Below, in pieces: positions 11,229 to 22,639 of a DNA stretch of 64,000 nucleotides. The translations under genes were made by a program, and so were the position numbers. The stretch is from positions 434,001-498,000 of the forward strand of contig NHZP01000032.1 in assembly GCA_003313425.1 (NCBI GenBank), given 5' to 3'. Position 1 is the first letter of the stretch. Every line of letters begins with the position of its first letter. The notes under the pieces were generated by a model. The model saw only the letters and a list, made by a program, of their open reading frames with translations. It was not told where the DNA came from and searched no databases. Source of the DNA: Pseudopyrenochaeta lycopersici. Its lineage: Eukaryota; Ascomycota; Dothideomycetes; Pleosporales; Pseudopyrenochaetaceae.

Positions 11229-12660
11229 TTAGACTACGCGAGTCAGGAAGGAGGTCAGCAGAACATCTGGAGAATGTGGCCCTTGACTAATCCTAGCTGC
11301 ATTAACGAGTAGACAGTACCACGAGGACTCTTCCTGCCTCGGCGCATTGCCAACATAACTGCCGCACGGCGGGTTGTGCCCATTGAAGTCGCCTGCACTC
11401 ACCGCATCCATGTGTAGGCCGCAGCAACTCCTCCTGTACAAGCTCGCTGATCATGTTTATGCTGCTGCTCAGATCCTACCCAGCAACCTCTATCGTCCGA
11501 CGTGCGCACAGGTTAGGGATGTACACCAATACTACCATCATTTTCTTGCCGCCGACGTGCACCACCACCGCCGTGATATCGGCCGAGCCGGCAGTTAGCT
11601 GCATCACCGCCTTCTCTCTTGATACTTAGATGCAACGATTGGACCAAAGCCCAGAACGGCCATCTACTCTGGGCGATGAACGTTGTCCACTGCGCGTTCG
11701 CGCCCGGTACCAGCTGTTCGTCCGCCAGGTAACAGCTAGGCTCCTGGCCTAGGATGAAATGAAAACTGGCTGGTGCCTCATCATTGAACAACGTATGTTG
11801 CGCTTCTTTGCTTCTCTTCATATTCGCTTGGAGGATGAGGAGTTCCCTATTCATATCGTTGACGGCTAGAAATCCTAGCCTTCTCTTTCCTGTCCTCGGT
11901 GCATTCTCAGTGCGACACCGAATTAGGGCCTGACAGTTCACACAGTGTAGATTGCTTTAGCTCGTAATGTAGATATCCTACTTATGCACACAAGTCACAC
12001 GTCTCCGGCCGCAGACAGTCTGTCGCTCTGTGTCTAAAACGTCTGCACATATCAAAGGCTATTGACGTGCGCTCTTCAAACCGCGATATTATAGACCCGT
12101 CTCTGCTAAACGTCACGCTCTCTGACCAGTGGTTTTTATGCGTCTTATGTTATCGCTACCTTGATCAACACCGATGCGTGCTCTCCGCTGGGCCTCGGTC
12201 ATCCAAGCCATCACATTGTATGAACTTCAACTCTATTTTCTGTTCCAAACCGCTCTATAGCTGGTCTGCTCGCTTTATAAGTGTCTGATTCCATGGCTAA
12301 TGTCACTTCAATCCAGTCCGCTTTGACCGTGTGCCACTTAGGGCCAATCAACCTCATTCCAGGGAGCTGGGGTTCAAGCCGCTCCGCTGTCGCCTACCAG
12401 AATACAGCTTTCTAGTCCTTATCTAGTGAGAAATTGACCAATCTGGTGCTCTCGTTCGTCCGCCACACCCGAAACTCCCTGATCACAGTTCTAGCCAGTC
12501 TCTCGACTCCGTTCTTGCCCTGCTCGATAGCATTTATAACTTCTTCTGTGTTTGCTGTCCTCTCTGCCGTTCCCTCACAGACTCTGCTGATTTCAATTAC
12601 CAGGTGCCTAGTAGGCTCGGTATTTGTGCTCGCTAGCCACTATGTATATACTTTAGCTTT
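11229..12660 (-). pseudogene. Truncated LINE (Tad-like non-LTR retrotransposon) relic
   Basis: Read on minus, 12600-12061 gives a gag-like ORF1 with scattered stops. Around 12060-11950 a decayed CCHC-knuckle region follows (C-R-R-F-R-H-R-A-T-D-C then C-D-L-C). The frame at 11941-11513 resembles the start of a LINE ORF2 apurinic endonuclease (LQANMKRSKEAQH and FILGQEPS). The frame at 11441-11229 contains AGDFNGHNPP, the endonuclease GDFN motif, followed by PRQEES. Order ORF1, knuckles, endonuclease is that of Tad1-like elements. The reverse transcriptase is not recognisable, and frameshifts separate the pieces. An old, inactive, 3'-truncated copy. Confidence 0.7.
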
Positions 12661-13716
12661 TTATGTAGATGTTAATTAGGAAATAGCTAACTTTACTACA
12701 TATTAGGTATAGATAGATAGTTAGATGAGTAGATGACACTTACAGCTTTTTTAAACAATAAATCAACATGTAAGCAGGATAATTACAGGCCTAATAGGCG
12801 TCTATTACAGGTACTGCAGGCGCTGTAGGCGTTGCAGATGTTGTGGATATTACAGGGTCGCACCATCATCGTAAAATACGGCTCCTTAGGATTGTGACAT
12901 TGGCAAAGTTGCAGGCCTTGCATAGACATTGCACGACCATTGCAGGCATAGCGCACTCAGAAATTCGCAAAAACCTTTTCCTGATATAGCTGATAAGGCG
13001 CTTGCTCCTTATTTGAGTCACTATTGGCGCTGAGATGCCTCACCTAGCCGCATGTCTGGTTGCAGCAGAAGCTAGCATCGTGGCCTCTCAGCACATCGCA
13101 AGCTGCCAGTTATCACGTAGGCCATGCAGGGCTGCGTCTCGCGAGTCAGCTGTAGCAGTCTTTGTGCGCGGTTAGAGTACGGCTAGGCCGCCTCTGCATT
13201 GCATCCTTGTTTAGTAGTACCGTACAAAGTGGCAGCGTCCTATAGACTAGCAGCTAATTGTAGTATTACAAAATCAGCAAAAACTTTACGACGAAGATAC
13301 TGAGTCTTTAAAAAATTACGGGGCTTAACTGTCTATGACGAGATTATCTGAGCTATGTGATTATTGTTGGCACTGTTTATGATGAGAGAGTACTACCAGC
13401 GTTGCGCCACGGCGTATTTTCCGTTGCACTTGGATTGACTTTAAATTTGCGTTTGAGGGTGGCTAGTCAGAACATGGAAAGGAGGCTAGCTACAGGGACA
13501 AGCCCAGGGGAAAACCGTGTTATGAAGCGCAAATCGAATACACCATCTTGATAGTAGGTCAGCTCTGGCAGCCCTACGATAGCACCATCGACACTCTTCC
13601 GGGAAATATTGAGTCAACAAACAACAGTCCCAGCTCTTATGGATAACTCCGCCCCGACACGCGCGCAAGTAAATAAAGGAATAAAGTAATCAGTAAGAAT
13701 GACATCAAGGACTCTA
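12661..13716. other. Intergenic; low-complexity patches, no gene
   Basis: Around 12780-12960 the sequence repeats words such as TTGCAGGC, GCAGGCG and TTACAGG. This looks like a decayed short repeat tract. The rest has only chance ORFs (13357-13551 plus, 13486-13668 minus). Nothing else recognised. Confidence 0.4.
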
Positions 13717-15589
13717 TCAGGCAACTCGAAACTTGATATACGGAATGTGGTGATTGGGCCAGGTGATCTTTCCATTGTAGTTGCATGCATAGAACTTCGG
13801 ATACGGAATCTTCTTCGTTAATCCTGCAAACGAGTATTCCTGATATCCCGTTGTGCTACAAGGCATATTAAGGTTAAAGTTATTCCAACGACTGTAACTA
13901 GCAACTCCTGCCTTAGAGGAGAAGTATCCGTTCCGAAACGGAAGCTCCGACAACGCGTTTTCCATCACCTGGAATGCGTTGGTCACGTTCTGTAAGGGCT
14001 CATTGATCTCCTCACTGATCAGCTTCTGGATCTCTACCATTCCAGCGCGAACAGCTCCGGAAGAATCTGTGGTGAATTCGAGGGGAACTCTTTCCCAGGA
14101 AGAAGGTCTTGAAAGAGGGTAACGGTATGGTTAGCCCGTGCTCCAAATGCTGTGACAAACTCGATAATTGTCGAAACATCCTTCTGTAGCTCTTCCCCGA
14201 GCTTCGGAAGCTTCTGAGCGACTTGTACCGCCTCCAGTATGTCTTCGATCTGGCTGAAGTTGCTCGCTAAGTCGACTAGATACTCGAGATCCGGGGTTAC
14301 CTTCGCCGCCTCGACAACTGTATAAACGGATTCAATCATCTTTGGTATGTCTCGAGTAACGTCCAAGATGGCGCCTTCTACCTCTTCAACGGCTTTTGTG
14401 GTAGCAATTGCATCAGAAACTGTCGTTGTCAGTATCAACTAGAGTCGCAATTGGAATAGCATACTCTTCTGCAAGAAAGAAGCAATTGCAGGCCCAAGAC
14501 ATGCATCCTGGTCACAAACCATTTGGCGACTTTCTTCAATCTTGTCCGGCAAACCGAGCAAGTGTTGACTTAAGTCCTTGATGGCGTACTCAATACCTCG
14601 AGCAGAAGATAAAATTATGCTGAAAATCGTGGCCCAGTTGGTCAAGATCTTCTCCACTTGGTCACCCATAACCTCCTGCGTGCGTTTCAGGTAATTGGTG
14701 AAGAAGGATAGCGGGTTGCAGCTGCCGACAAAGCAGGGTGCAATTGCTGCAACAAGTTCACCGTACGTGGAAAGGTCAATCTACTTGTGTCAGTGGCGCG
14801 CTAAGAGTTTGAGGAATAATGCTTACCTCCGCAGCCTCGAAGGCAATCCAGCCATCAGTTTTTGACAGGGCACCCGTGGACCTCAGTTCCTCTTTTACCT
14901 CTCTCACGTTGAATCCGCGATTAATGAAGCACTTGGGAAGCGTAAGTGTTGCCATATTCTTTGAACTTCTGAGACTTACCTTCTGGACTTTGATCAATGA
15001 CCCCACGAACTCAAGTACTCCTGCAGAAATGTCAACTCCCCTGTTGACTGCGTCGAAAAGTCCATCTGAAACCAACTTGGTCGCTTCAGGACCACACGCA
15101 CACATTGCTTCGGTTTTGGTCATGAGTTCGGAACCGAGATGACCGAGTCCATTCCTCACAGCTTGGCAAACATCGATACGCTGGTATTTAATTTCCAATT
15201 CACATGGCACTTCGATGACAGTCTCATCAGTTCCTAGTGAAATCATTAGCCACTTTATCTGAGACATGACAACACTCTCACCTGGTACACAGGTCCAACC
15301 ATCACAGCGCCTTCCTGGTTGCCGCCAGGTAGGGCATGGGTCCTTGTATTTGTACTTTGTCTTGCATGAATTTGGCTGTTGGTGGTAGGCTGTCAACCGC
15401 GATCTCGTCATGATAGTGCCATACTTTGAAGGACCTCTACTTGCAGTTCTTGGGTGTAAATCCAGACGGAATATCAAGGGTGGCTTTGCAGCCATAGATG
15501 CCCTTGATTTGGCTGCACATCTGGTCTAATGATTGACAGTATGCAGGTCGGACTGCCGCAAGAATGAGAAGCGGTGACCAAAAATGCAT
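13717..15589 (-). CDS. Secreted protein of unknown function, seven exons
   Basis: Exons 15589-15445, 15389-15282, 15233-14980, 14931-14827, 14780-14465, 14419-14161 and 14107-13717 keep frame throughout and give 525 aa. The start has a classical signal peptide (MHFWSPLLILAAVRPAYC). A Cys-rich N-terminal part follows (C at about 25 and 34, then a segment with three Pro/Gly-spaced Cys pairs near 56-80). The middle is mostly helical and amphipathic. The C-terminus is Tyr/Pro/Asn-rich (YPKFYACNYNGK). Introns are 45-55 nt; five have GT-AG ends with plausible branch points. The first needs GC-AG (GCAAGT) because the only GT option breaks the frame. Intron 6 uses GTTTGT...CAAG. I do not recognise the family. 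It is probably extracellular. Nearby genes give no functional clue. Confidence 0.65.
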
Positions 15590-16022
15590 CTTGACCACCG
15601 ATAGTCTGTAATACTAGGGCTTTGCAGATGCGACAATGAAGCCGACAAGATGCTGCCATAAAGGTACGGGCAAAAATAGCTGGGACCTCAGCTTGTGGGC
15701 GTGTGGGTGGGGTAAAAGAATAATTTGTCAATAGGACTGAAACTAACCTAATTTGTTATTACACACTGCCCAGAATCTGGACGTAAGGAAAGCCATGAGT
15801 ATGTCCCGGAAAGCTAAGACCATCCGTCCGGCAATTGAGACATCAGCCTCTGTCTCGCTAAGGTTGACTGGGGCAGATAAGCGACTGATTAAGGAGCTTG
15901 GTACCGAAGTCCCAAGAGCGAAAGAAAGCTTACACTATCTTGCAGCTGAGAAAGAATGCTCAAATCAATCCAAATGACCAAGCGTGCCATCGCTCCACAT
16001 AGATTAGGCGACGCATATGCTA
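15590..16022. other. Intergenic; upstream region of the secreted-protein gene
   Basis: Holds a 74-codon plus-strand ORF (15753-15977) rich in Lys, Arg and Ser with no recognisable domain. The segment next to 15590 should contain the promoter of the minus-strand secreted-protein gene; no motif stands out. Confidence 0.35.
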
Positions 16023-16633
16023 TTATACATTAGGTAGTGTGGAGAAGTCGATGACCCAAAGTCGAACACCGCTGAGCCCAACTTCACTTTGTAACATCTC
16101 CATCAAAGCTTCGAACTGGATTTGAAGTTCAAGCTTAAGGTTCTTGAGCCGAGCAGAGCTGATGTCTTGACAACGCCGTTCCTTGGCAAATCTCAGCTCG
16201 ACTTGGCATGTCCAGTCATGGGACGATACTATTGCTTGAAGCGAGTCCGGCATGACCTACATCCCGCAATCACTAAGCATTTATCTTAAAAAGAAAATGT
16301 CTGTCAAGCCATTTAGAGGTGATTGTTCGTGCTTAGTCTCCTGTGAAGCCAAACGAACTAGTTCGAAGATTTTTGCTAAATGAGAAGTACTTCTGACCAA
16401 TCAACGTCTATCTGGACCTCAGCTCGATTTAGACTACCCCGTATAGCTAGTACAGATTCTGCGTTCAGTTTAAGTCTTCCAAGAATGGTCGTGACTCCTG
16501 GGTTCATGGGAGATGCTACAAAATGCCTTGCTTCGTTCCCTGTATGCTCTAGCTCAGAGTTATCTCGTCTCAGTTGGAATATTTTCTTTCTTGAAGAACG
16601 ATAGCCTTCAAGCTTTTCGATAACTACCTTCAT
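16023..16633 (-). CDS. Hypothetical protein, two exons (tentative)
   Basis: Two open segments on minus, 16633-16391 (81 codons) and 16256-16023 (78 codons with stop), join in phase through a GTACTT...GTAG interval of 134 nt. The predicted protein has 158 aa, is soluble, Leu/Glu-rich and partly helical (LKNLKLELQIQFEALMEML). No domain recognised. The intron is longer than others in the window, which lowers confidence. The ATG at 16633 is only 30 bp from the divergent start of the membrane-protein gene at 16664, so a real pair would have almost no promoter between them. It may be a fragment of a larger decayed gene. Confidence 0.3.
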
Positions 16634-16663
16634 AAAACCAGACTTTGAGTACAAAGTACCACA

Positions 16664-17039
16664 ATGAGATTCGGTTCAATCCTTGTGGTGGCTCGGCTCT
16701 TGCTACTTGTCTCGGCCATAACCGTCTTCGCGATCGTGTTTTCGTTCATCTATCGGCTGAAGAATCAGGCATTCCGCGTACCATGGGCATTTTTCTTTGT
16801 GAGTGTTCATATATTGGCAATTGACTGAAACTCAGCACTGACGCCAATAGCTTCAAGTGACCGCTATCCTGGCGATGATTGCGCTCCCCGTAAGTGGACT
16901 GCTCATTTGCCTAAAGAGGATCCGACCGCTTTACAACACGCTGTTAAACATTTTCATCGCGTTGCTCTGGATTGTGGCCCTCATTCTTGTCACAGTCCGT
17001 ACTCACTTTGCTCTTGGACAATCATGCTCAACCTTATAA
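16664..17039 (+). CDS. Small multi-span membrane protein, two exons
   Basis: Exon 1 (16664-16798) and exon 2 (16851-17039) are joined by a 52-nt intron starting GTGAGT and ending CCAATAG, with CTGAC/CTGAA branch-type sequence inside. The product has 107 aa, with hydrophobic stretches at about 5-28 (LVVARLLLLVSAITVFAIVF), 42-65 and 75-90, and short basic loops (KRIRPLY). This fits three to four membrane spans, as in small fungal MARVEL-like proteins, but no family motif is certain. A further exon after a weak GTCCGT donor near 17000 is possible, because the DNA past the stop also reads hydrophobic. Confidence 0.5.
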
Positions 17040-17610
17040 CTCATACAGCTACCTGCTTTTTTGCGTTAGTTTGATAGTCGGACAAAGCTGGCACTTTCTA
17101 ATTGCTCGATTGGCTTCGCTCTGATAGAATCCGACTCAGCGCCGTCTCCACAAGCCACCATTGAAAAATGGGTAAGACTCCTCGCACTTCTGTGATCACA
17201 AGCGGCAGTGACTCCATCAACTTCACCACATTTTTCCCCTCTCTGCGGCTCCAGAAGAAGATCGTCTGCTAAGGCGACGTTTGCAACGTTGTTCATCCCG
17301 TTACTGTTTATTATCCTCCCAGCACCATCTCTCAAGACAGCTTTTCCACATTCTATCAAGAATGAAACCCTAATTTGATTAAGGTGACAGCTCCTAATAG
17401 CATCATATTCTCCGCCCTTCCCAACTGCTCATGTCTTCATCGAACCCTCTGCAATCAATTATTCCTCCCGTTGCAGTCGCTCAACTCTGTCGTTGGCAGT
17501 CTCGCCGGCCTGCGCACTCTTCTACTCTTGATGTGGGCTGCTAATCTCCTCTCAAGGTGTTGTACGGATATGAGGTGTCTAAGCTTGCTCGCTAAGGAGT
17601 CTTTCACGTA
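17040..17610. other. Intergenic; no supported gene
   Basis: Overlapping short ORFs on both strands (17066-17359 minus, 17375-17611 plus) without domain or codon evidence. The left boundary of the following transposon fragment is not visible as a clear terminal repeat. Confidence 0.35.
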
Positions 17611-18340
17611 GACAAGCTAGACTTCATGTGGATATACCAGAGGATCAGGCTGACAGCTCTATCAGAGGGCAACGTCAGAGCTGGCTTTGAGGCAACAGGT
17701 TCATCCCACCATGCCCAGAACGCGTCTTATCTGGCCTCACTGTTGTCAGAAAGCCGTCTCCACCAAGTATAGCAGGTTGTGAATCAGCAGCTTGGACAGC
17801 GGAGACCACACACAACTACCCAGCTCGAGCAGCAAGCTCACCTTATACGAGACCTGCTCAAGCGACAATCTCAGAGCCGTACAAGTCAAGCAATCTCCCA
17901 GCTTGTTAAAGGTTGTCAACTTGCCTTGAAGGTTGTCAACTTGCCTTGAACTCAGCAACAATCGTAGCTGAGGAGAACTCAAGACTACGTTCTGCTAATA
18001 ACCGCCAGCGACATAAACGTCATCAGCCGCGACAATGTATAACCCGGGGAGGAGTTTTAGACGCCCAAGAAAGTTGTACGCTGGTCACAGAAGCTCAGAT
18101 AGTTGTCCAACAGAGGGGCCAAGCACCAACCCCGCAGGTACGAATAAGAGCACCACCAACGTGTAGTATATGCCATATACGAGACCACACCAGGACACAA
18201 TATAAATTAATCTAGTCTATTCTCTGTGAAAGTTTCAGGCAATTTGAATATGTGGTTGTTGAGTAATTGGACACTGAGCTGCGCGCGTTTTGGTGGGGTG
18301 GCCAGGTCGGTGGTGTGGCCAGCTTGGTGGTAAAACACCT
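17611..18340 (+). pseudogene. 3' fragment of a pogo/Fot-type DNA transposon
   Basis: On plus, 17611-17710 reads as the end of a pogo-like DDE transposase (KLDFMWIYQRI..., then a Gly-Phe-x-A-T-G segment). After a frame break, 17870-18215 reads as its C-terminal tail: SQLVKGCQLALNSATIVAEEN, a basic RQRHKRHQPR stretch, ITRGGVLDAQE, and a terminal Cys motif CSICHIRDHTRTQ. This tail is typical of fungal pogo transposases. The DDE core is missing, so the copy is 5'-truncated. At 18275-18335 a GGTGGGGTGGCC-type subterminal repeat may be the right end. Stop codons and a tandem 17-bp duplication near 17920-17950 confirm decay. Confidence 0.65.
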
Positions 18341-18665
18341 CTCAGAACGACACGAAAGTCTCTCAAATCTCCACACTTCTGAGTAAAGTAAAAGTAAGCA
18401 ACATAAGTTGAACAATCAAATTTCCCAAACAGTTTGGTTGTTACGAACTCTGGGATGCTTTTATGGAAGTTGCTAAACTTTGTGTACGTGGCCTATAAGA
18501 AATATAGGGACAGGCCCTGATGATAGCGAAGAATACATGTACTGATCTGAAAACCATAATTGAAAAGAGAGGTAGTAATAAGACTGTCCTTGCTAATTTG
18601 GGATTTCTAGGAAATAGCCTATGTGGTTGGTGCTTTCCTTGTTTGCTAAAGCTTGAATACTATAG
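18341..18665. other. Short intergenic spacer
   Basis: Between the transposon fragment and the 3' end of the transcription-factor gene. A 94-codon plus-strand ORF (18520-18804) overlaps that gene's last exons and is a shadow. Nothing else seen. Confidence 0.4.
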
Positions 18666-20895
18666 CTATATATTTGCGCTCATAATCATCCGCTCGGGAG
18701 TGTGGCTTGTGCTGGATATTCCAACGTCAAGGCCAAAATCCTACAAATCTGATCAGCCTTGTTGGGATCAGAAAAGACATAGACCGCTTCTGCTTACGAT
18801 GTGAAAATCGAGGAGATCGAAGGCGGAAAATCCTGGATCCCACGGTATGCTTTGGTTGGTGTTTAAGGCGGCCATGTGGGCCACCACTTCTGTCAGCATT
18901 TCAGCGCACTCCTCGAGCGCCTCTTTTAGCGTTCTAGTGATGTACTGTTCTTCAGACTTTCCCTCTTGTATCGCATCGATCTGTGCAAGAGCACAAGATA
19001 TCAAAAGATAACCCTTAAAGTTTGTCTCCCCAGCTTTGATCCTCTGATGTAGGAGCTTCACGAACTCTCTCAGAGCGTCGAGCTGCTCCCTTTGAAAGAG
19101 CATATCAGATGTCGAAACGAAAGGAAGATGAGGCGTAGAATTTTCAAGCTGGGCAATCAGCTCGAAGGATGTAGACATAGCAGCTTGCAGGTATGCGTTC
19201 TGGAAGAGTCCATTTCCATGACAGATTATTCGCGAAAATATGTTGGGTCCAGGAAGCTCGACGTTCCTAGTTGGCTTTAGCAGTAACGAAGATGTTTCTA
19301 AGCAAACTTTCCGTGAAAAGTAGAATGTTGGATCCTCTTTGCCTCTGACAGCAAAGGGATAATGCAGGGGAATAAAGAACCGGTGCACCAGAAGTTGGAA
19401 AAGGTGGACTTGGAAAGCAGTCATCTGATTGCTTAAGGGGTTGAAATAAGTACGGATACTTTCAGAGAGCTGACAACCGAGACGAAGAGTCGTCTCGTAG
19501 CACGGCTTTGAGCGGAAATGGTTGAGATATCTTGCTATCTCTAGTCTTATCGAAATGGACTCCATGAGGATGATCTGAGTGGATGTCTGTGTGAATGATC
19601 CAAGAGTCCTCGGAGGCACCGAAATTTGACTGTCGTCGATGTTTAAAGGCGTCTTGCAGTCATAGTCGTCAAGAGAGATAAAGGGTGGTTGGCCAGAATC
19701 AATGCTTGATTGTACCAGAAGCTCTAGGAGAGTGGCCCATAGTCTTCTCCGAACTTCTGCTTGGGTGGGAGATATCCCAGCCAGATTCGACGGATCGCGG
19801 TGAAGTCCAATTTGCATAGCCATTCGGACGAGGTGTCCGGCAGAGATCCAGACCATGTCGCCACTGAATGAACGTGCTTGTCTGGCTAGCAGGAGCAGAC
19901 AGTAGATTTGGATGCTAGTGACGTTAAGGTGGTGTTTGGTGTTTGGTGAACTAATCCACCGGGCGGCAGTGATGATCCACTCCATTGAGGATGTATGCAA
20001 AGAATCTCGGTCATTCCCTCGATAGAAACAGGCGCCAAGGGCCAGAACTAGAAGGAGCCTTACAGCAGAGATATCGCTCAATGAAGCTGAATTCGCCCAA
20101 TACTCATCGTATTCTTGTTTGAAGGAAGGAATGTGGACGATTCGAAAGACGGTCTCAAACGTGTCCAAGTAGTACACTAGAAGCTGGTCGGAAGTCTCTC
20201 GCGTCGGAATAAAACCCTGTAGCTGGGATGAGTTGGCGTTATGAGCAGCTTCACGCCTCTTTATCATTCTTGCAAGGCCCTTGCATTTGACCGAAAGCGA
20301 GCCTATATCAGAGACTGTCCCGGATTCGAGAGCTGCTTTAAGAGTGAGTAATTTGGGAAACTGGGTTTATTAGCCTAAATGGAGGGAAGAGCATGGCCGT
20401 CAAGGAGCATGAACGGACCTGATCTATAGCAGTCATGTAATTCGAGGGTCCGAAAATCCTCCCTTTCCAGAAATGCTCCTCGTTTCGACACTGACGACTT
20501 CGTTTGCTTTCGGACTCAATGGTGTTGGCTCTCGGAACCTCGAACCGCAGGGACGGAGACTGCAGATCTGACACAGGCTCGATTTCGTGCTCCCGCGGGG
20601 ACGCTGATGGAAGCGGGATCGGGTCACTGGTCCCATCGCTCGAGTGCGTCAAGAACGACGAGGTCCTTTGCCCCTGGCTTTCAGTCCGCTCAATTCGACG
20701 GCTCTTGAGGGCTGGATTTGAGGCTCCATCGGCGATATAGTTACAAAAAGCGATCCTCTTTCCACGTGTACATTTATCACATGGCGTGTTTTGATCGCAT
20801 TTGATTTTGCGCATGCGGCATTGCTCGCACGCCAAAGCCGGTCTTCGACGTTTCGGCCGGACGGCAAGTGCGGAGATCGCAGGTTCCTCTTCCAT
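18666..20895 (-). CDS. Zn2Cys6 fungal-specific transcription factor, three exons
   Basis: Nuclear DNA-binding regulator. Exons 20895-20419, 20360-18798 and 18740-18666 join through introns of 58 nt (GTCCGT...CCCAG) and 57 nt (GTAAGC...TTGTAG), both in frame, giving 704 aa. The binuclear cluster has Cys at 23, 26, 33, 39, 42 and 51 (CEQCRMRKIKC...), preceded by a basic KRRRP stretch. The fungal_trans regulatory domain follows, with VKCKGLARMIKRRE at its start, YYLDTFETVFRIVHIPSF, then RLLLVLALGACF and RRRLWATLLELL. The start at 20895 is chosen because it gives the usual short N-terminus before the zinc cluster; the frame is open further upstream. The gene lies about 2.9 kb from the monooxygenase, but no binding sites or target can be named. 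Confidence 0.85.
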
Positions 20896-21056
20896 AAGAA
20901 CACGCAGAAAATGTCTGAACCAGAATGATGTGGAGTCAAAAAAGCACCAGTGGGTTGAAGATGCGGGATTAAGACGGCCTCGATGTTCGGCGACACACTC
21001 TCGGCCGAATTCGGGCTCGCAGTCGGAACATGCTCTTTGGAATGCCGAAGGATTAA

Positions 21057-22119
21057 TTACCCCCAAACGAGCCAGACGGCCTAACGAGCCACCCCACTTT
21101 GACAACAACAATATTTCAACAGACGATATCTCCACCAATATGAGCTCAATTGAGGCTGCGCTTGCAGCTATACAACCGCTAAAGCCTGAAGAACAATTCA
21201 GCTATCGACAGAGGGCAAAATATTATGGTTGTGATCGCACAACTTCTTGCACGAAGACACCAGGGCGTCTCAGCCTCATGCAGCACCAGGGGCCAAAATC
21301 AGCGGACTCTCCACCCACACCAAGAGCAGGAGCTCCTACGCTATATAGAATGCCTCAAAATGCAAGGCCTACCACCTTCACGATCAATGATACAGAATTT
21401 TGGCTCACAGATAGCTAAGAAAGAACTTGGAGTCCACTGGGTACATCGATATATCCAGCGCTACCAGGTCCATCTTATCTCACAATGGGCAATAGGGATT
21501 GATCGATCACGTCACCAGGCTGATTCATTGAGAAAGTATAGCCTATACTTTGACCTTTTAAGGCATAAGATTGAGCAGTATAACGTCGAGCCACGTCATA
21601 TATACAATATGGAGGAGAAAGGCTTCATGCTAGGAGTTGTTACTAGATCGAAGAGGGTGCTCAGCAGGAGGCAATATGAGGAGGGAAAGCTCAAATCTAT
21701 GATTCAAGACGGCAGCTGTGAGTGAATAACGTTGCTATCATGTATATGTGCGGATGGATCTTGTATAGAGCCTAGCCTCATGTATCAGTCAACCTTAGGC
21801 TTCATCCAGGATACTTGGCTGCAGGAATTTGATCCTGATCAACACCAAGCTCGCCTTATGTCATTACCTACAGGCTGGACGAACAACGATATAGGCCTAG
21901 CATGGCTTAAACAGGTGTTTGATCTCAACACCAAGGCTAAGGCTTGGTCCTCCTATCGATTACTTATCCTTGATGAATATGGATCACACCTCATGATGGA
22001 TTTTATTGAGTACTATCACCAAGACAAGATCCTATTTGCTATATATCCTCTCTCAACCCATACGCTGCAGCCTCTCGACGTTGTGATGTTCAAGCCTCTC
22101 TTGACAGCTTACTCAAATG
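21057..22119 (+). pseudogene. pogo/Fot-type transposase, 3'-truncated
   Basis: Coding starts at an ATG at 21139 (MSSIEAALAAIQPLKPEEQF). The N-terminal helix-turn-helix half continues with one frameshift near 21240 into LHPHQEQELLRYIECL and GVHWVHRYIQRYQ, the CENP-B-like half. The DDE core follows: HIYNMEEKGFMLGVV (first Asp decayed to Glu), ILDEYGSHLMMDFIEYYHQ (second acidic patch), and LQPLDVVMFKPL. A stop at 21726 replaces a Trp codon (TGG to TGA). The frame then runs on to about 22119, where the match ends abruptly and a different protein begins. The segment at 21061-21095 (CGAGCCAGACGGCC... CGAGCCACC) looks like a decayed terminal repeat, so the left end is near 21057. Non-autonomous and broken. 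Confidence 0.75.
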
Positions 22120-22538
22120 AGATATTCGCTATTCCATCGGGACTCTTGCTTGCTATTTACGAGCAAGGCCATTGCAGCCCCTTTGATGCATATATCAGTC
22201 TGGCAAATTGCGCCAGCTTGGCGCATGTCTTGGGGCTGGGTCAGCCTTTTGACGGTACGGCCTCAGCCAACGATGAGAACAGCGAAGACCAGAGACGGGC
22301 ATGGTGGGCGCTCTGTTTATTTGACAGACTCAACTGTTGCTCCGACAAAAAATCAGCCCGCATTCCACTCCTTCGCAATGCACAGATGAGTAGCCATCTT
22401 CTAGGGAGTGAAGAGCTATGGGGTTGCCGCGACGGATGGATAAGGTCAGCACCATCGGCTGTCACATCAGTGCTTGGCAAGGAGTTGATGGTTATTAGCG
22501 CTTTCAGCGAATTGATACAGGCCATGCACACCGTGTAA
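22120..22538 (+). pseudogene. Internal fragment of a second fungal-specific transcription factor
   Basis: In the same frame as the transposase, 22120-22538 reads as the middle of a fungal_trans regulatory domain: LLLAIYEQGHCSPFDAYISL, ASLAHVLGLGQPF, and the signature RRAWWALCLFDRLN, followed by an ELW-type loop. It has no zinc cluster and stops at 22538. The junction with the transposase at about 22119 has no linker, so a transposon fragment and a gene fragment have been fused by deletion or insertion. It differs from the Zn2Cys6 gene at 18666-20895, which keeps its own copy of this domain. Probably not functional. Confidence 0.6.
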
Positions 22539-22639
22539 TGTGTTATACAACTGACAAGAGAACTTTCCGTTCGCCCTGAGACCCTTGTGCGCGTAGGCGC
22601 TTCTACCTCCTGCCGTACACGCACTTAGGAGGAGAGAAG

